A DNA stretch of 64,000 nt. Origin: Ochotona curzoniae. Taxonomy: Eukaryota; Chordata; Mammalia; Lagomorpha; Ochotonidae. This document shows positions 36,501 to 48,500 of this stretch, piece after piece. The notes under the pieces were generated by a model. The model did no database searches. It was not told the DNA's origin and worked only from the letters and a program-made list of their open reading frames with translations. The stretch is taken from assembly GCF_017591425.1 (NCBI RefSeq), contig NW_024465885.1, positions 46,371,001-46,435,000 of the forward strand, written 5' to 3'. Every line of letters starts with the position of its first letter. Within the stretch, counting starts at the first letter, position 1. A program made the position numbers and the translations under genes.

Positions 36501-39500
36501 CTTTGGAGTCTCCCACACAGGTGCAGGATCCCAAGGTTTGGGCAGTCCTCAACTGCTTTCCCAGGCCACAAGCAGGAGGCTGAATGGGAAGCAGGGCCAC
36601 CAAGATTGGAACCGGCAACCATGTGGGATCCCGGCGTGTACAAGGCAAGGGCTTTAGCCACTATGCTACTACACCGGGCCCTGTGTTACTTTCCATTGCT
36701 TCCCCAGGTACATTAGCAGGCAGCTGGATGGGAAGCAGAGCAGCCAAAACTCAACCCAGTGCTGCAGTGTGGGATGCCAGTATCGCGGTCCTTGGTAGAG
36801 TCCCTTGAATGTTTCTTCTAAGTGCCATAGGATAATTTCCCATGACTCTAAATGGTTTTTTGTTATTGCTTTTTTGGTTTTTGCTACTTTGCTCGTTGTG
36901 CTGCTGGAAGAAAATCTTATCACCTGGCCCTGCCAGCCCGGCTTGGGTTCAGTGAGCTGGGTCCCCATGTACGAAGTCAGGTCCCCAGGGACTCTGTATC
37001 CACTCCCTCTTCAGCTTCTGTGCCATATCTCCCCCTCCCCTGCCTGCCTCAGATGATATGGGTCTGGGCTGTACAGCACTCAGAAGCAGGAGCCAGCACC
37101 ATGGCGTAGTAAGCTAAGCCTCCGCCTGTGGTTCCCGCATCCCATATGCACCAGTTTTAGTCCCGGCTGCTCCACTTCTGACCCAGCTCCCTGATCATAG
37201 CCTGGGAAAGCAGCAGAAGATGGCTCAAGTCCTTGGGTCCATGGGAGAGTCAGAAGAAGCTCCAGGCTCCCAGCTTCAGATCAGCTCTGCTCCAGCCGTT
37301 GCAGCCATTTGAAGAGTAAATATGTGGATGGAAAATTGATCCGTCTCTCTGTGTTATAACTCTGCCTTTCAAATGAAACAAAATGAGTTTATTAAAAGCA
37401 AAACAAAAAAAGTCAGACCCAGCAGCACTGTGAGCAGCGGCGAGTGAGTGTCCCTCGGTGCTGCGGAGATGAGAGAGCTCACCGGATGGAACAGCAGAGG
37501 CAGCAGCTCCGGAAAGGGATCAGAATTACAACAGCAGCACTTTTCTTTTGCTGCAGGAGGGTGAGCTGTGCTTCTCCGGGTTCCCTCTGAAGCTCTGGTT
37601 TTAACTTGACTCAGAACATGGTACACATCCAAGACTTTCCTACTTGCCTGACACTGGAGCACTCAGGATCTGCAGTGAGTGTAGAGGGGTTGGTTCTAGG
37701 ACCCTCAGTGCATCAGAATCCAGAATGAGCTAGTGTTGGATATCAAATGGTGTCCTAGCAGCACAGAGCCTGCCATCCTGTGTATGCCAAACCATCTGTG
37801 GAGTGCTTATGATACTTCAAGTAGGTGCTGTGTGAATAGCCAGTGTGCCCTACTAGGAAAGAAGGACAGTGAAAGTCAGTACACATGCAGTGTGTTCCTG
37901 CTGTTTTCCATCTGTCGTTAGTTGAATCCATAGATTGAGAACCTGCAATTACGGGACGCCGACTGTGTACGTTCTCAGCAGCTCAGGGCAGCTGTGACTG
38001 TTGCCTGTCCTTGCCTCGGGACTAGAGGCACACAGCAGTGTCCACCCAGCCAGAGCCCCAGACACCACCGGGAAGCACTGCACCGGAGCTTCCTGCCTTC
38101 TCCCGTTTCCTGTGGGACAGCTCGAGTGCCTGTGTCCCCACTGCCCGTAGTGCCAGTGAGAATGAGCGACAGCCTCCTCAGCCAGCGTCAGCAGACTGCA
38201 GACGCCCAAGGAAGTACCCCTCGTGGGAGGCAGGGTCAGGCCAAAGTGAGCAGGAGCAGATGAGGGATCTAGGGTCAGCCTCAACTCCCAGAAACCCTCT
38301 GAGGAAAAAGCCCAGACTTGCAGAAGGCGTCTCTCACATGGACTTGCCCCAGAAGCCATGAGAAAAGGGAGCCTCCATCGTTAGAAAGGTTTGTGTCTGA
38401 AGTTGAATTGTGATTTGATGACTCGAAATCACTCTCTCAGAGGGAAGAAGAAGTAGAGTGGGGCTTCAGGGCAAAGCCACTGAGCGGCTGGTTGGATCTG
38501 TGTGCAGGAGATGGCCTTGTTACATGGAAATAAATGGCCCAGAAGTGAGGCTGTCAGATCTGGGTGCGCCCAGAATATTGAGGTTTAGCATTCTACATTA
38601 CCTGCAAGAATGACCTCAGAAACACACTCTGGTATGTCGAGCAACACACTGCTGCCTGGGACTTAGGGCAGGCTTGTAGCCCACTGTGACCCCCCTGGGT
38701 TTCAGGAGATAAGGTTAGGGCTGGGGAGAGGGCAGACTGGCAGTGGAAAGTTCAAGTGTGGCCAGTGTCTGCACCCGGGACCCCACGGTGGGAGATAGAC
38801 ACAGATGATGGTGCAGTTAAAGCTGACCAGCCCCAATTCTTCAGTAGTCCTGTGCACGTGGACTACGCAGGGCAAACCACGCAGGTGGGGAAATGAGATC
38901 CCAGCTGGATAGACCCAGTGGCTGCCACATACCCACTATGTTCGCTGTGGGTCCCCAAGTGCCGGCGGAGCTCGAACCTTCTCCCCCTACTCAGGTGCAG
39001 TCTCCAGCTGACCAGCTTCCTGAGTGTGAAGTTCTGGGAGAGGGCTAGCTGCAGCATCTTTAGCCAGTGGTGGGAAGCTGCCACGTGCAGCCTGGGCTCC
39101 TGCCTGTGCCACATGCCTCTGGCAAGGTTCTGCTCCATTCTGTGCATTGTTAACAGGGCTATGGGAATGTGGGACTCTGAGGGCCAGCCCATCGGGGCAG
39201 GACTGGACTGCCATGCAGGGAACCGCAGGGCAGTTGCCTGTGCTGACACGGGCCCTGCCTCCCTTTCCCTCCTCCCAGCGGGTGGCTCGTGTGCTTTGGA
39301 ATCAGCTGAACAAGGAGACCCGGGAGCACCACATCACCTGTGTGGAGCTGTTCTACCGGCTGCACTGCCTGGCCCCGACGGCCAACATCTGCGAGGACAT
39401 CATCTGCCACGCCCTCCTGGACCCCGACAAGGTGAGCGCTGCCAGCCCGTGAGCCGTCCTCCAGCGTCGCCCTCTGCTTTGTGCCTTTGAGCACCAAAAA

Positions 39501-42500
39501 AAAAAAAAAAAATGTGGTCCACGTTGTCCATGAACTTTTTTTATTCTCCCACCTCCACACTCAGCTGAGGTCTTTCTTGGGGACTCAGGGAGCCTTCCCT
39601 GGTGAGCAGAGGTGTCGTGGGGTGTCGGGGCTAGTGGCTGCTGCACACCCCAGCCAGCCCCAAGGGAAATCTGCCCAAACTCCACGCAGATGTTTGAGCA
39701 CTTGCCGACCTATGGGTAAAGCAGGCGGCTGCAGGACGGTTCAGAATGTGTGGAGGTGTTCTCATCCCTGGCTCGCCTCTGCAGTTCAGTGTGTGTCCTC
39801 CTTCCTCAGCGTGGGGCCGAATGGCATGACGAGCTGCTAGTGGTTTCCCCAGACATGAAGCTTCAGCTGTGAGCCTGAACGTAAAGAAGTGTGTGGGGGG
39901 GGTTGTTTTGTTTTGTAAGGCAGAGTGACAGAAAGATCTTCCATTTATTGGCTCAGTTTCCAAATGGCCGCAGTGGCCAGAGAGTTTGGCCAGGTTGAAA
40001 CGGACACCTGGAACTCCAGCAGGGTCTCCCCCAGGGCTGGCAGAGGTCCAACACTTGGGCCATCCTCTGCAGCTTTCCAAGCAGCAGCATCTGGGAGCTG
40101 GCTTGGAAGCAGAGCAGTCAGGGACTCGAACTGGTGGCCTGAGACAGGATGCCAGCACGGAGGTAGCAGTTTAACTCCTGTGCCATGGCACCAGCCCCTC
40201 ATACCAGGTCTTAAAAACACACTGTGTGGGGGCTGGCGTTGTGACGTAATGGATAAATTCTGCCTGTCTGTATCATACAGAAGGCAGTTCGAGTCCCAGC
40301 TGACCCACTTCTGATGCAGCTAGTGCACCCAGGAAAGCACAGGAGGACGGCTCAGACCCTTGGGTCCCTGCACCCATGTAGGAGACCTGGAACAAGCTCC
40401 TGGCTGCTGGCTTCAGGCTGGCCACTTCCTGCTGTTGGAGCCATTTGGGGAGTAAACCGTTGGATGGCAGAATATCTCTGTGTGTTAACTCTGCCTATCA
40501 AAAATAAATAAGCCTTTTAAAAGCACATTTTACTGAATTGCATCTGGGATAAAGTGACTGGGGGAAAGTGGCAAGGTGTGGGTCGTGCTGCTGCTGGCAG
40601 TCAGCCAGTCGAAGCAGAACCTTGGCTGCGCTTGGTGTCTATTCATCTGTTCTTTCATTGGGGTTCCGAAGTGGTGCCGGGAAGAGCAGGTACTAAGAAA
40701 CCAAGGTCTGAGCTCTCCTGTCTTTCCGGCCCAGGGAACACGGCTGGAGGCTCTGTTCAGATTCTCTGTTATCTGGCATCTGACACGAGAGATCCAGGGC
40801 AGCCGAGTGACGTCCCACAATCGCTCCTTTGACAGGTGAGGCTGTCGTCACACACTTGCTCCGGTGTGGAGGAAGCTAGGCAGGGTTCTCCGTCAGCATG
40901 TTAGGCTGGGGGTGGGAACAGGTGTGGCATTGAAACTGAGACCCCTGCTCATGACCCCTGTGGTACACGCCAGATGGCTCCCCATCTGCTCCGGCCAGAG
41001 CAGAGCCAGTAACATGGACACAGCAAGGTTCTGGGGATGAGGCATCCACAGGAGACCAGTGATGGTGGAAGTCTCGCTGAAGCCTCCCTTTATTAACACC
41101 TTATATACTCTTTCCCCCAAGCCCTTTAACCAAATAGCATGCCAATGCGACACATTAGACCAGGTGCTTTTAGCCGCAAGCCCATTTCCTGTAGGTGCTC
41201 AGCTTAACGAGTGTTAATCAACTCCTTAGCCCACAACAGATCCCCCTTTTTTGTTTTAAAGCAGACTTGTATGCGCCTGTCTTAGGTTGTGGACTCTCAG
41301 GTCATCAGCCTTACCCGTCATTGGGAATCTCCGTAGCATGATGGAGCCCCTGTTTTAGGTTGGTCAGTGCCCGGTCCATCTTACCCGTCACTGGCTACCA
41401 TTCAATGTGTTGCTGGCTGCAGCTGTACAAACCATACTTGGAGAGGCTGGTAACCCTGTTCCATGGCTAGGAGTGCTTTCCATCCACAGGTCCTTGTTCG
41501 TGGTGCTAGACAGCCTGGCCTGCACAGATGGCGCCATCAGCGCAGCGGCCCAGGGCTGGCTGGTGCGTGCCCTCTCCCTCGGGGATGTGGCACGCATCCT
41601 TGAACCCGTGCTCCTGCTTTTGCTGCAGCCCAAAACCCAGAGAACCTCCATCCAGTGCCTCAAGCAGGAGAACTCGGCTGGTGAGTTGCCTGCCTGGGGC
41701 CCCGGGTGTGGCAGGGAAGGGGGTGCGGTGAGGGGACCTGGGGTCGCGGGCTGAATAGATACAGACAGAAAGGACTTTGGAAGTCAGAGGGAACTAGCAC
41801 TTAGAAGTACTAGCTGGTAAGTTTGCAGCCATCGCTGGAAAAAAACAACAGTCTTGTTATTTAGAAAGGAAAAAAAGGAAACATTTGAAACGTACAGTAG
41901 TAACAGTCGTGTGCGAGGAAGCCTGTGCCAGGACCCGGCGTCGTGATGCAGCGAGTTAAGCTGCGGTCTGCATCACCTTCATCCATGTCAGAGCTCAACG
42001 GCAGCAAGTCCCAGCTGCTCCGCTGCAGATCCACGTGCCTGCTGATGAGCCCCTGTGCTCGGGCCCCTGCCACCTGCGTGAGACCGGGCTGGAGTTCCAG
42101 GCTCCTGGCTTCTGTTGCAGCCATGGAGGAGTGAGCCAGGAGATGTCTCTGTGTCTCCCTCTCTGTCACCCTTTCAAATAAATAATCATTTTTTTTTTTA
42201 AAAAAAAGGACAATCACTAAACTGTGCTAGCTGAACCTTTGTATCCTTCGACCAACACCTTCCCCCGACCCAGCCTGTGGTCATCGCTGTGGTGCTGTCC
42301 ACTTCCGGGGCAGTAGCCTGTAAATGTTCTCACCACAAGAGAGCAGTGCATGAGGGGAGGGCACGGTAATCAACTTGGTTTAATCTCGCCATAATTTATC
42401 AAAGCATACATTGGATCCCAGAAATATGTGTGAATTATTTGTCATCTTAAAATATTCTTAAATGTTAGTAACCCCGTGTTCCAACAAAAATAGGCAATGA

Positions 42501-45500
42501 GGTCTTAATTCAGATGTCCCTCATGTCTCCAAGAGGACAGCTGGACCCAGCAGGATCGAGGTTGAGGTACTGGGAGTTGCTGAGTCGGGGCTGTCCGCAT
42601 CACAGCTCTGTGTTAGCAGGGAAGGGCAGTGTGGTGTTCTCCCGGTGTGCGTCACGGAAAATGTCCAAGTGTGCCTGCACTCCGCCCAGCTGTCCTTTCC
42701 CTGTAAAAACAACTTTTGTGAGGATACTTCAAAAAGATGCTAGAAAGTCGAATTAAAAGATAAGTTGATTTGGTGCAGGAAAAAAATGAAATCCACATGT
42801 ATCTTTTTGCTAGTGCCTGGGGGTTTTTTGTTCAGAGAATTTCAAAGATGTGTCTGTAGCACGGGAGAATGCAGGCGACCTGTCAAGCCAGCGGTTTGTG
42901 AACTCCAGTACTTACTCCCTGGGTCCTTGGGCCTTAATGACTGTGCGGTGTTCTGAGTGTGGTTTATAAACTCTGACTCCGTTTAGCTCATGGCTTATAA
43001 ATACATGTTGTGTCAGTCTCATCTCACTCGAAGAGTAGCCTGGGGCAGATGTTTGGGCCTGCAGTTCAGACAGCTGCCAGCTACATCACAGCCCTCGAGT
43101 CAGTGTTCTTCATTGCACCTGCCGCTAACACAGACTCTGGGAGGCCACAGTGACACCTCAAGTGGGTACTTTCCTGCCACCAACGTGGCTCTGCTTGGCC
43201 TGGCCCAACCCAGCTCTGACTGCTGCAGGCGTTTGCAGAGTGACCAGTAGATGGAAGTTCTCTCTCTCTCTGTCTCACTCTCACTCTTTCTTTCTCTTAC
43301 TCACACACATGCACACATTTGTTTTTTTGAAAGTCCAGCTTTAAGAAAGCAAACTATTAAACATCTCCTCCTCTCTGTGAGCTTGCTTGCTGAACCCATA
43401 ACCTCTTCTTACTTTCCTTGGGGAGAGAAAACTGGCGGCTGCCCTAAGGGAGGCATCTTATTATCAGTCTGCATTAGGAGAAAGCAGAATTTACAGCACT
43501 GAAAACTAAGCACTTTTTTTTTTTTAGATTTATTTATTTTTAACGGAAAGGCAGATTTAAAGAGAGAAAGATCTTCCATCTGCTGGTTTACTCCCCAAGT
43601 GGATGCAACAGCTGGAGCTAAGCTGATCCAATGCCAGGAGCCAAGAGCTTCTTCTGGGTTTCCTACAAGGGGGCCTTTTGACCCGTCCTTTCTCGGCTAT
43701 AAGCAGGGAACTGAATGAGAAGTGAAGCAGCCAGGACATGAAACAATGCCCACATGTGATTCTGGCATGTGCAAGGCGAGGATTTAGCCACTGCACTATC
43801 ACGATGGACCCAAGCTAAACACTTTCTTCAAATAGGACTGCCATTGATAGCAGCTGAATTTCTGGCATGCCTTTGCTTGGGTTTTGAAACCTCCCAGCAT
43901 TGCCCTGCCCTGTGCCCGTGTGTACCTCTCAGCACTGCCCTGCCATGTGCCCCGTGTGTACCTCCCAGCACTGCCCTGCCGTGTGCCCCGTGTGTACCTC
44001 CCAGCACTGCCCTGCCGTGTGCCCCGTGTGTACCTCCCAGCACTGCCCTGCCCTGTGTCCGTGTGCACCTCCCAGCACTGCCCTGCTGTATGCCCGTGTG
44101 CACCTCCCAGCACTGCCCTGCTGTATGCCCCGTGTGTACCTCCCAGCACTGCCCTGCTGTATGCCCGTGTGTACCTCCCAGCACTGCCCTGCCCTGTGTC
44201 CATGTGTACCTCCCAGCACTGCCCTGCCGTGTGCCCCGTGTGCACCTCCCAGCACTGCCCTGCCCTGTGTCCGTGTGCACCTCCCAGCACTGCCCTGCTG
44301 TATGCCCGTGTGTACCTCCCAGCACTGCCCTGCTGTATGCCCGTGTGCACCTCCCAGCACTGCCCTGCTGTATGCCCCGTGTGTACCTCCCAGCACTGCC
44401 CTGCTGTATGCCCCGTGTGTACCTCCCAGCACTGCCCTGCTGTATGCCCGTGTGTACCTCCCAGCACTGCCCTGCCCTGTGTCCATGTGTACCTCCCAGC
44501 ACTGCCCTGCCGTGTGCCCCGTGTGCACCTCCCAGCACTGCCCTGCCCTGTGTCCGTGTGCACCTCCCAGCACTGCCCTGCTGTATGCCCGTGTGTACCT
44601 CCCAGCACTGCCCTGCTGTATGCCCGTGTGTACCTCCCAGCACTGCCCTGCCGTATGCCCGTGTGTATCTGCTGCTTCACAATTAGCCCATTGCCTCCTC
44701 GTATGACGGCAGCCTTTGCTCTGCCAAATCCTTCCCTGCACGAAGTAACAGTCTGGGCTTACCACCTCCTGCGTCTGCTCTCCTGTAGGAATCTAGCTTC
44801 AGGTGCTCAAGCCGAGAGCCTCGTGGCTAATCTTCACCTTGCATGCACTGCGATCCCATAAGGGCACTGATTTGTATCCCAGCTGATCCACTTCTCTTCC
44901 ATCTCCCTGCTTGTGGCCTAGGAAAGCGGTCAAGGACAGCCCAAAGCCTTGGGACCCTTGCACCCATGCGGGAGACCCAGAGGAGGCTCCTGGCTCCTGG
45001 CTTTGGATCTGCTCAGCTCCGGCTGTTGCAGTCACTTGGGAAGTGAATCAGCAGATGGAAGATCTAAAGAGAGAGAGGAAGGAAGAGAGTGAGGGAGGAA
45101 GGAATCTAGATTCAGTGTATGATTGTGCTCTCCATGGAGCTGGTCCATTCCTGAGCTCTTATTCTTCCTTCTTTTCTGGTCTTGCATATGTTTAGGGCAT
45201 AAATTTATTGAAAACTGCAGTTAAAATGTTTTACAATACCGAAGAAATTTGCCTTTCAGGGAATTTTTTCTTTGTGTAAATTTTCTTAAGGTTTATTTAT
45301 TTTCATTTGAATGCCAGATTTACATATAGAGAGGAGAGACAGAGATCTGTCTGCTCATTCACTCCCCCATGGCTGCAGCGGCCAGGACTGAGCCCACCAG
45401 GAGCCAGAAGCTTCCTCCATGCCTCCCACACGGGTACAGGGTCCCAAGGACTTGGGCCATCCTCTGCTGCTTTCCCAGGCCACAATCTGGGAGCAGGATC

Positions 45501-48500
45501 AAAAGTGGCACTGTTGGGACACTTAACTGACCTCAATTTTTAAACAGTTTTAACTGACACCTAATAATTGTGTGTATTTATTAGGTACAGTGTAACAATT
45601 TAATTCATGGATACAATGTGTAATGACAATATCAGCGTTATTAGTGCTTCTGTCTCCTGACACATACATCACTTCTTTGTGTTGGGATCCATTTTTATAA
45701 GAGACTTAAGAGTTATTGTTGTGGCCCTAAAACACCACTTGTGACACCAGCACCTACCATCAGAGCATGGATTCAAGTCTTGTCTGCTCTGCATCTGTCT
45801 CCCCACTAACACACCAGGGAGGGAGGGAGGGCAGCTGCAGGTGACCAAAGCCCCCCAGGTGGGAGACCCGAAGGGAGTGTCTGGCTCCTGGCTTCAGCCT
45901 CGGGTAGCCTGGCAGCTGTGACCATATGAGAAGCAAAATAACTGACAGATCTCCTTTCTCTTCATCTCTCTCTCTTTTTCTCTTTCTCTCTGCATCTCCC
46001 TCTCTCTGTGTCTCACTTCCTTCAAATAAATAAGTCTTTATAACAAGATTTTGGTACCTTTACATGCTGTGTATTTTCTTGTTACAGAGCTACTAACAAC
46101 CTTGTCTTACAAACCAAAACAAGATTGTGCCTTTGGGTGCCCTGACATGGGACTCCATTTCCCTGAGTGCCATGCTGGTGAACGGGCCAAAACTAAACAC
46201 CCCAGAGGGCCAGGCCACTGGGAGGACCCAGGTTGCTCCAGCCCTTCCCTGACTGACTGCCCTTCTACCCCCGTCTGGTCCCAGGAGGGCGGATGTCCAG
46301 CCTTGGGCACCCCATCTCTAGAGGACACAGGTCCGGGTCACCACTCAACGCCAGCCTGGCCCTGAGGATGGGGTCCAGTACACTGCCCAGGTCATCTGCC
46401 TGGCCCTCGAGACATCCAGCGCTGAGGATGCCTGCCTGGCCCTGAGGACGGGATCTGGGGACACCACCCAGGATGTCTCTCTGGCCCTGAGCTTGCAGAA
46501 ATAAAATAGAATAGAATAGAATAGAATCTGATTCTAATCCCAGCAGCCCCATTTTCCATCCAGCTCCCTGCTTGTGGCCTGGGAAAGCAGTCGAGGACGG
46601 CCCAAAACCTTGGGACCCTAAACCTGCGTGGGAGACCCAGAGGAGGCTCCTGGCTTCAGATTGACTTAGCATGAGCCATTGGGGCCATTTGGGGAGTGAA
46701 GATCTTTCTCTCTGTCTTTCCTCCTCTCTGTATATCTGACTTCCCAATAAAAATTAAATCTTAAAGGAAAAAAAAAAGCAAGATCAAAACACGGAAGTCA
46801 CAAACTTAGGAAGTCGCCGTGATGCCTGTGGTCTGGCTGGACCGGGTTGGCTTGGCCGCCTGTTTGCTTGCTGTGTGCTGTTGGGGCTGCTCCCACCAGG
46901 CTCCCACTAGGCTTACTGTTCTGCAGCCTGTGCACACTGCTCTGTTAGTACCTACACAAGCACCTTTCTCAGGTGTGCACAGCAGGCTGGCACAGGCAGG
47001 ACCCTGTGGGGTCGTTCTCCCATCCATGGTCTTCCATCTGCTTCCACGTTTGCTTTCACATGTGGCATTGCAACCTGATCACTTCAAAAACCTTGTGTTA
47101 ACATTCCTGTCTGGCCCCTTTGCTAGAAAGGGCATTGCTGGAACAGAGTTACACGTATTTGATTACTCTCCCCTTTTAGTCGCAAGTGTCCTGTGGCGTT
47201 GTAGCTGGGTTACCCCTTCCCTTGGACATTCTAAACATTCCTTTGTCTGCCTCTGCCCGTAACGGGGTGTCGATGCCGGGGTTTGCTGACATTGATCCTC
47301 ATTATGAGTTCACCTTCCTAGAGCTTTCGTCCCCACCTGCCCTTCAGTGCGCTTCAAGCCATGTGTCGTTCTCTCTCTTTCAGACGACTGGCATCGCTGG
47401 CTTACCAAGAAGAAAACCCCTTACCAGCAGGCGTGTGGGGCCTCTGAGCTTCCAGAGGGCAGCCCGGAGGACGCCCTGCCCCTGAGCCAGTTCACCACGG
47501 TGGACCGCGAGGCCATCTGGGCCGAGGTGGAGAAGGAGCCGGAGCCGTGCCCACCGAGCAGCCAGGTGAGCGAGGAAGACCTGCCGGATGAAGAGGAGTT
47601 CCCTGACAGGCCAGCCCACAGCAGCGGGGACAGCAGCGAGCACACCGAGTCCGCGGACAGCAGCTCGGGCCACACGGACAGCGACAACACGTCCTCCTTC
47701 TCGTCGCCCTCCCACAACCTGCAGGAGCTGAGCCCTGATGAGAACTGCTGCGCCCCCATCCCCGTGGGGGGCAGGAGGTACCCCAAGCGCCCTTCCTTGC
47801 TGGCAGCGTTCCAGCCAGAAAGCCTCAAGTCGAGTGCCAGGCTGAGCCTGACGCGGGTGGACTCAGACAAGACCCAGGCTTCCGAGTCACTGTCCAGCGA
47901 CGAGGAGGCCGAGGTGGAGCTGCAGGCCCTGAGCGCGAGCCGGCTGCTGAGGCAGCGCAAGGAGAAGCAGGAGCAGCTGGAGGCCTTGTTCAAGCACATC
48001 CTGCTCTACCTGCAGCCCTACGACTCGCGGCGAGTCCTGTACGCCTTCTCCGTGCTCGAGGCCGTGCTCAAAACCAACCCAAAGGAGTTCACCGAGGCCG
48101 TGTCCAGCACCAGCATGGACACCAGCTCCACCGCCCACCTCAACCTCATCTCCAACCTCCTGGCTCGCCACCAGGAGGCCCTCATCGGCCAGAGCTTCTA
48201 CGGAAAGCTCCAGAGCCAGCCCCCCAACGTGTGCCCCCACTCTCTGCTCATTGAGCTGCTCACCTACCTGTGCCTGAGCTTCCTCCGCTCTTACTACCCG
48301 TGCTACCTGAAGGTCTCCCACCGGGACATCCTGGGCAACCGGGACGTGCAGGTCAAGAGCGTGGAGGTCCTCATCAGGCTCATGACGCAGTTGGTCTCGG
48401 TGGCCAAGGCGGCCGAGGGCAGGAACGTGGACTTCATCCACAGCCTGCTGCAGAGGTGCAAGGTGCAGGAGTTCGTGCTGCTGTCGCTGTCGGCGTCCAT

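Larger units (their letters stand above)
32772..39278. other. DOP1B 6.5 kb intron
   Basis: Two CSINEs, an inverted duplication (34196-35051), an 18-bp minisatellite, a nested CSINE pair, a further CSINE and a Tigger-like remnant. 33613-34195, 35052-35980 and 37980-39278 show nothing I recognise. Confidence 0.75.
41681..47383. other. DOP1B 5.7 kb intron before the large exon
   Basis: Six CSINEs, a MITE-like fragment and the 0.8 kb minisatellite. 42200-42720 and 46770-47383 are unique-looking. Segment 46330-46500 carries three loose copies of a ctggccctgagga motif. Confidence 0.75.

Noticed and set aside
43799..44861. Frames of 268-325 codons on both strands, cysteine/proline rich
   Set aside because: They are produced by the 35/36-bp minisatellite and are open in several frames on both strands. 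No splice context, no conserved domain.
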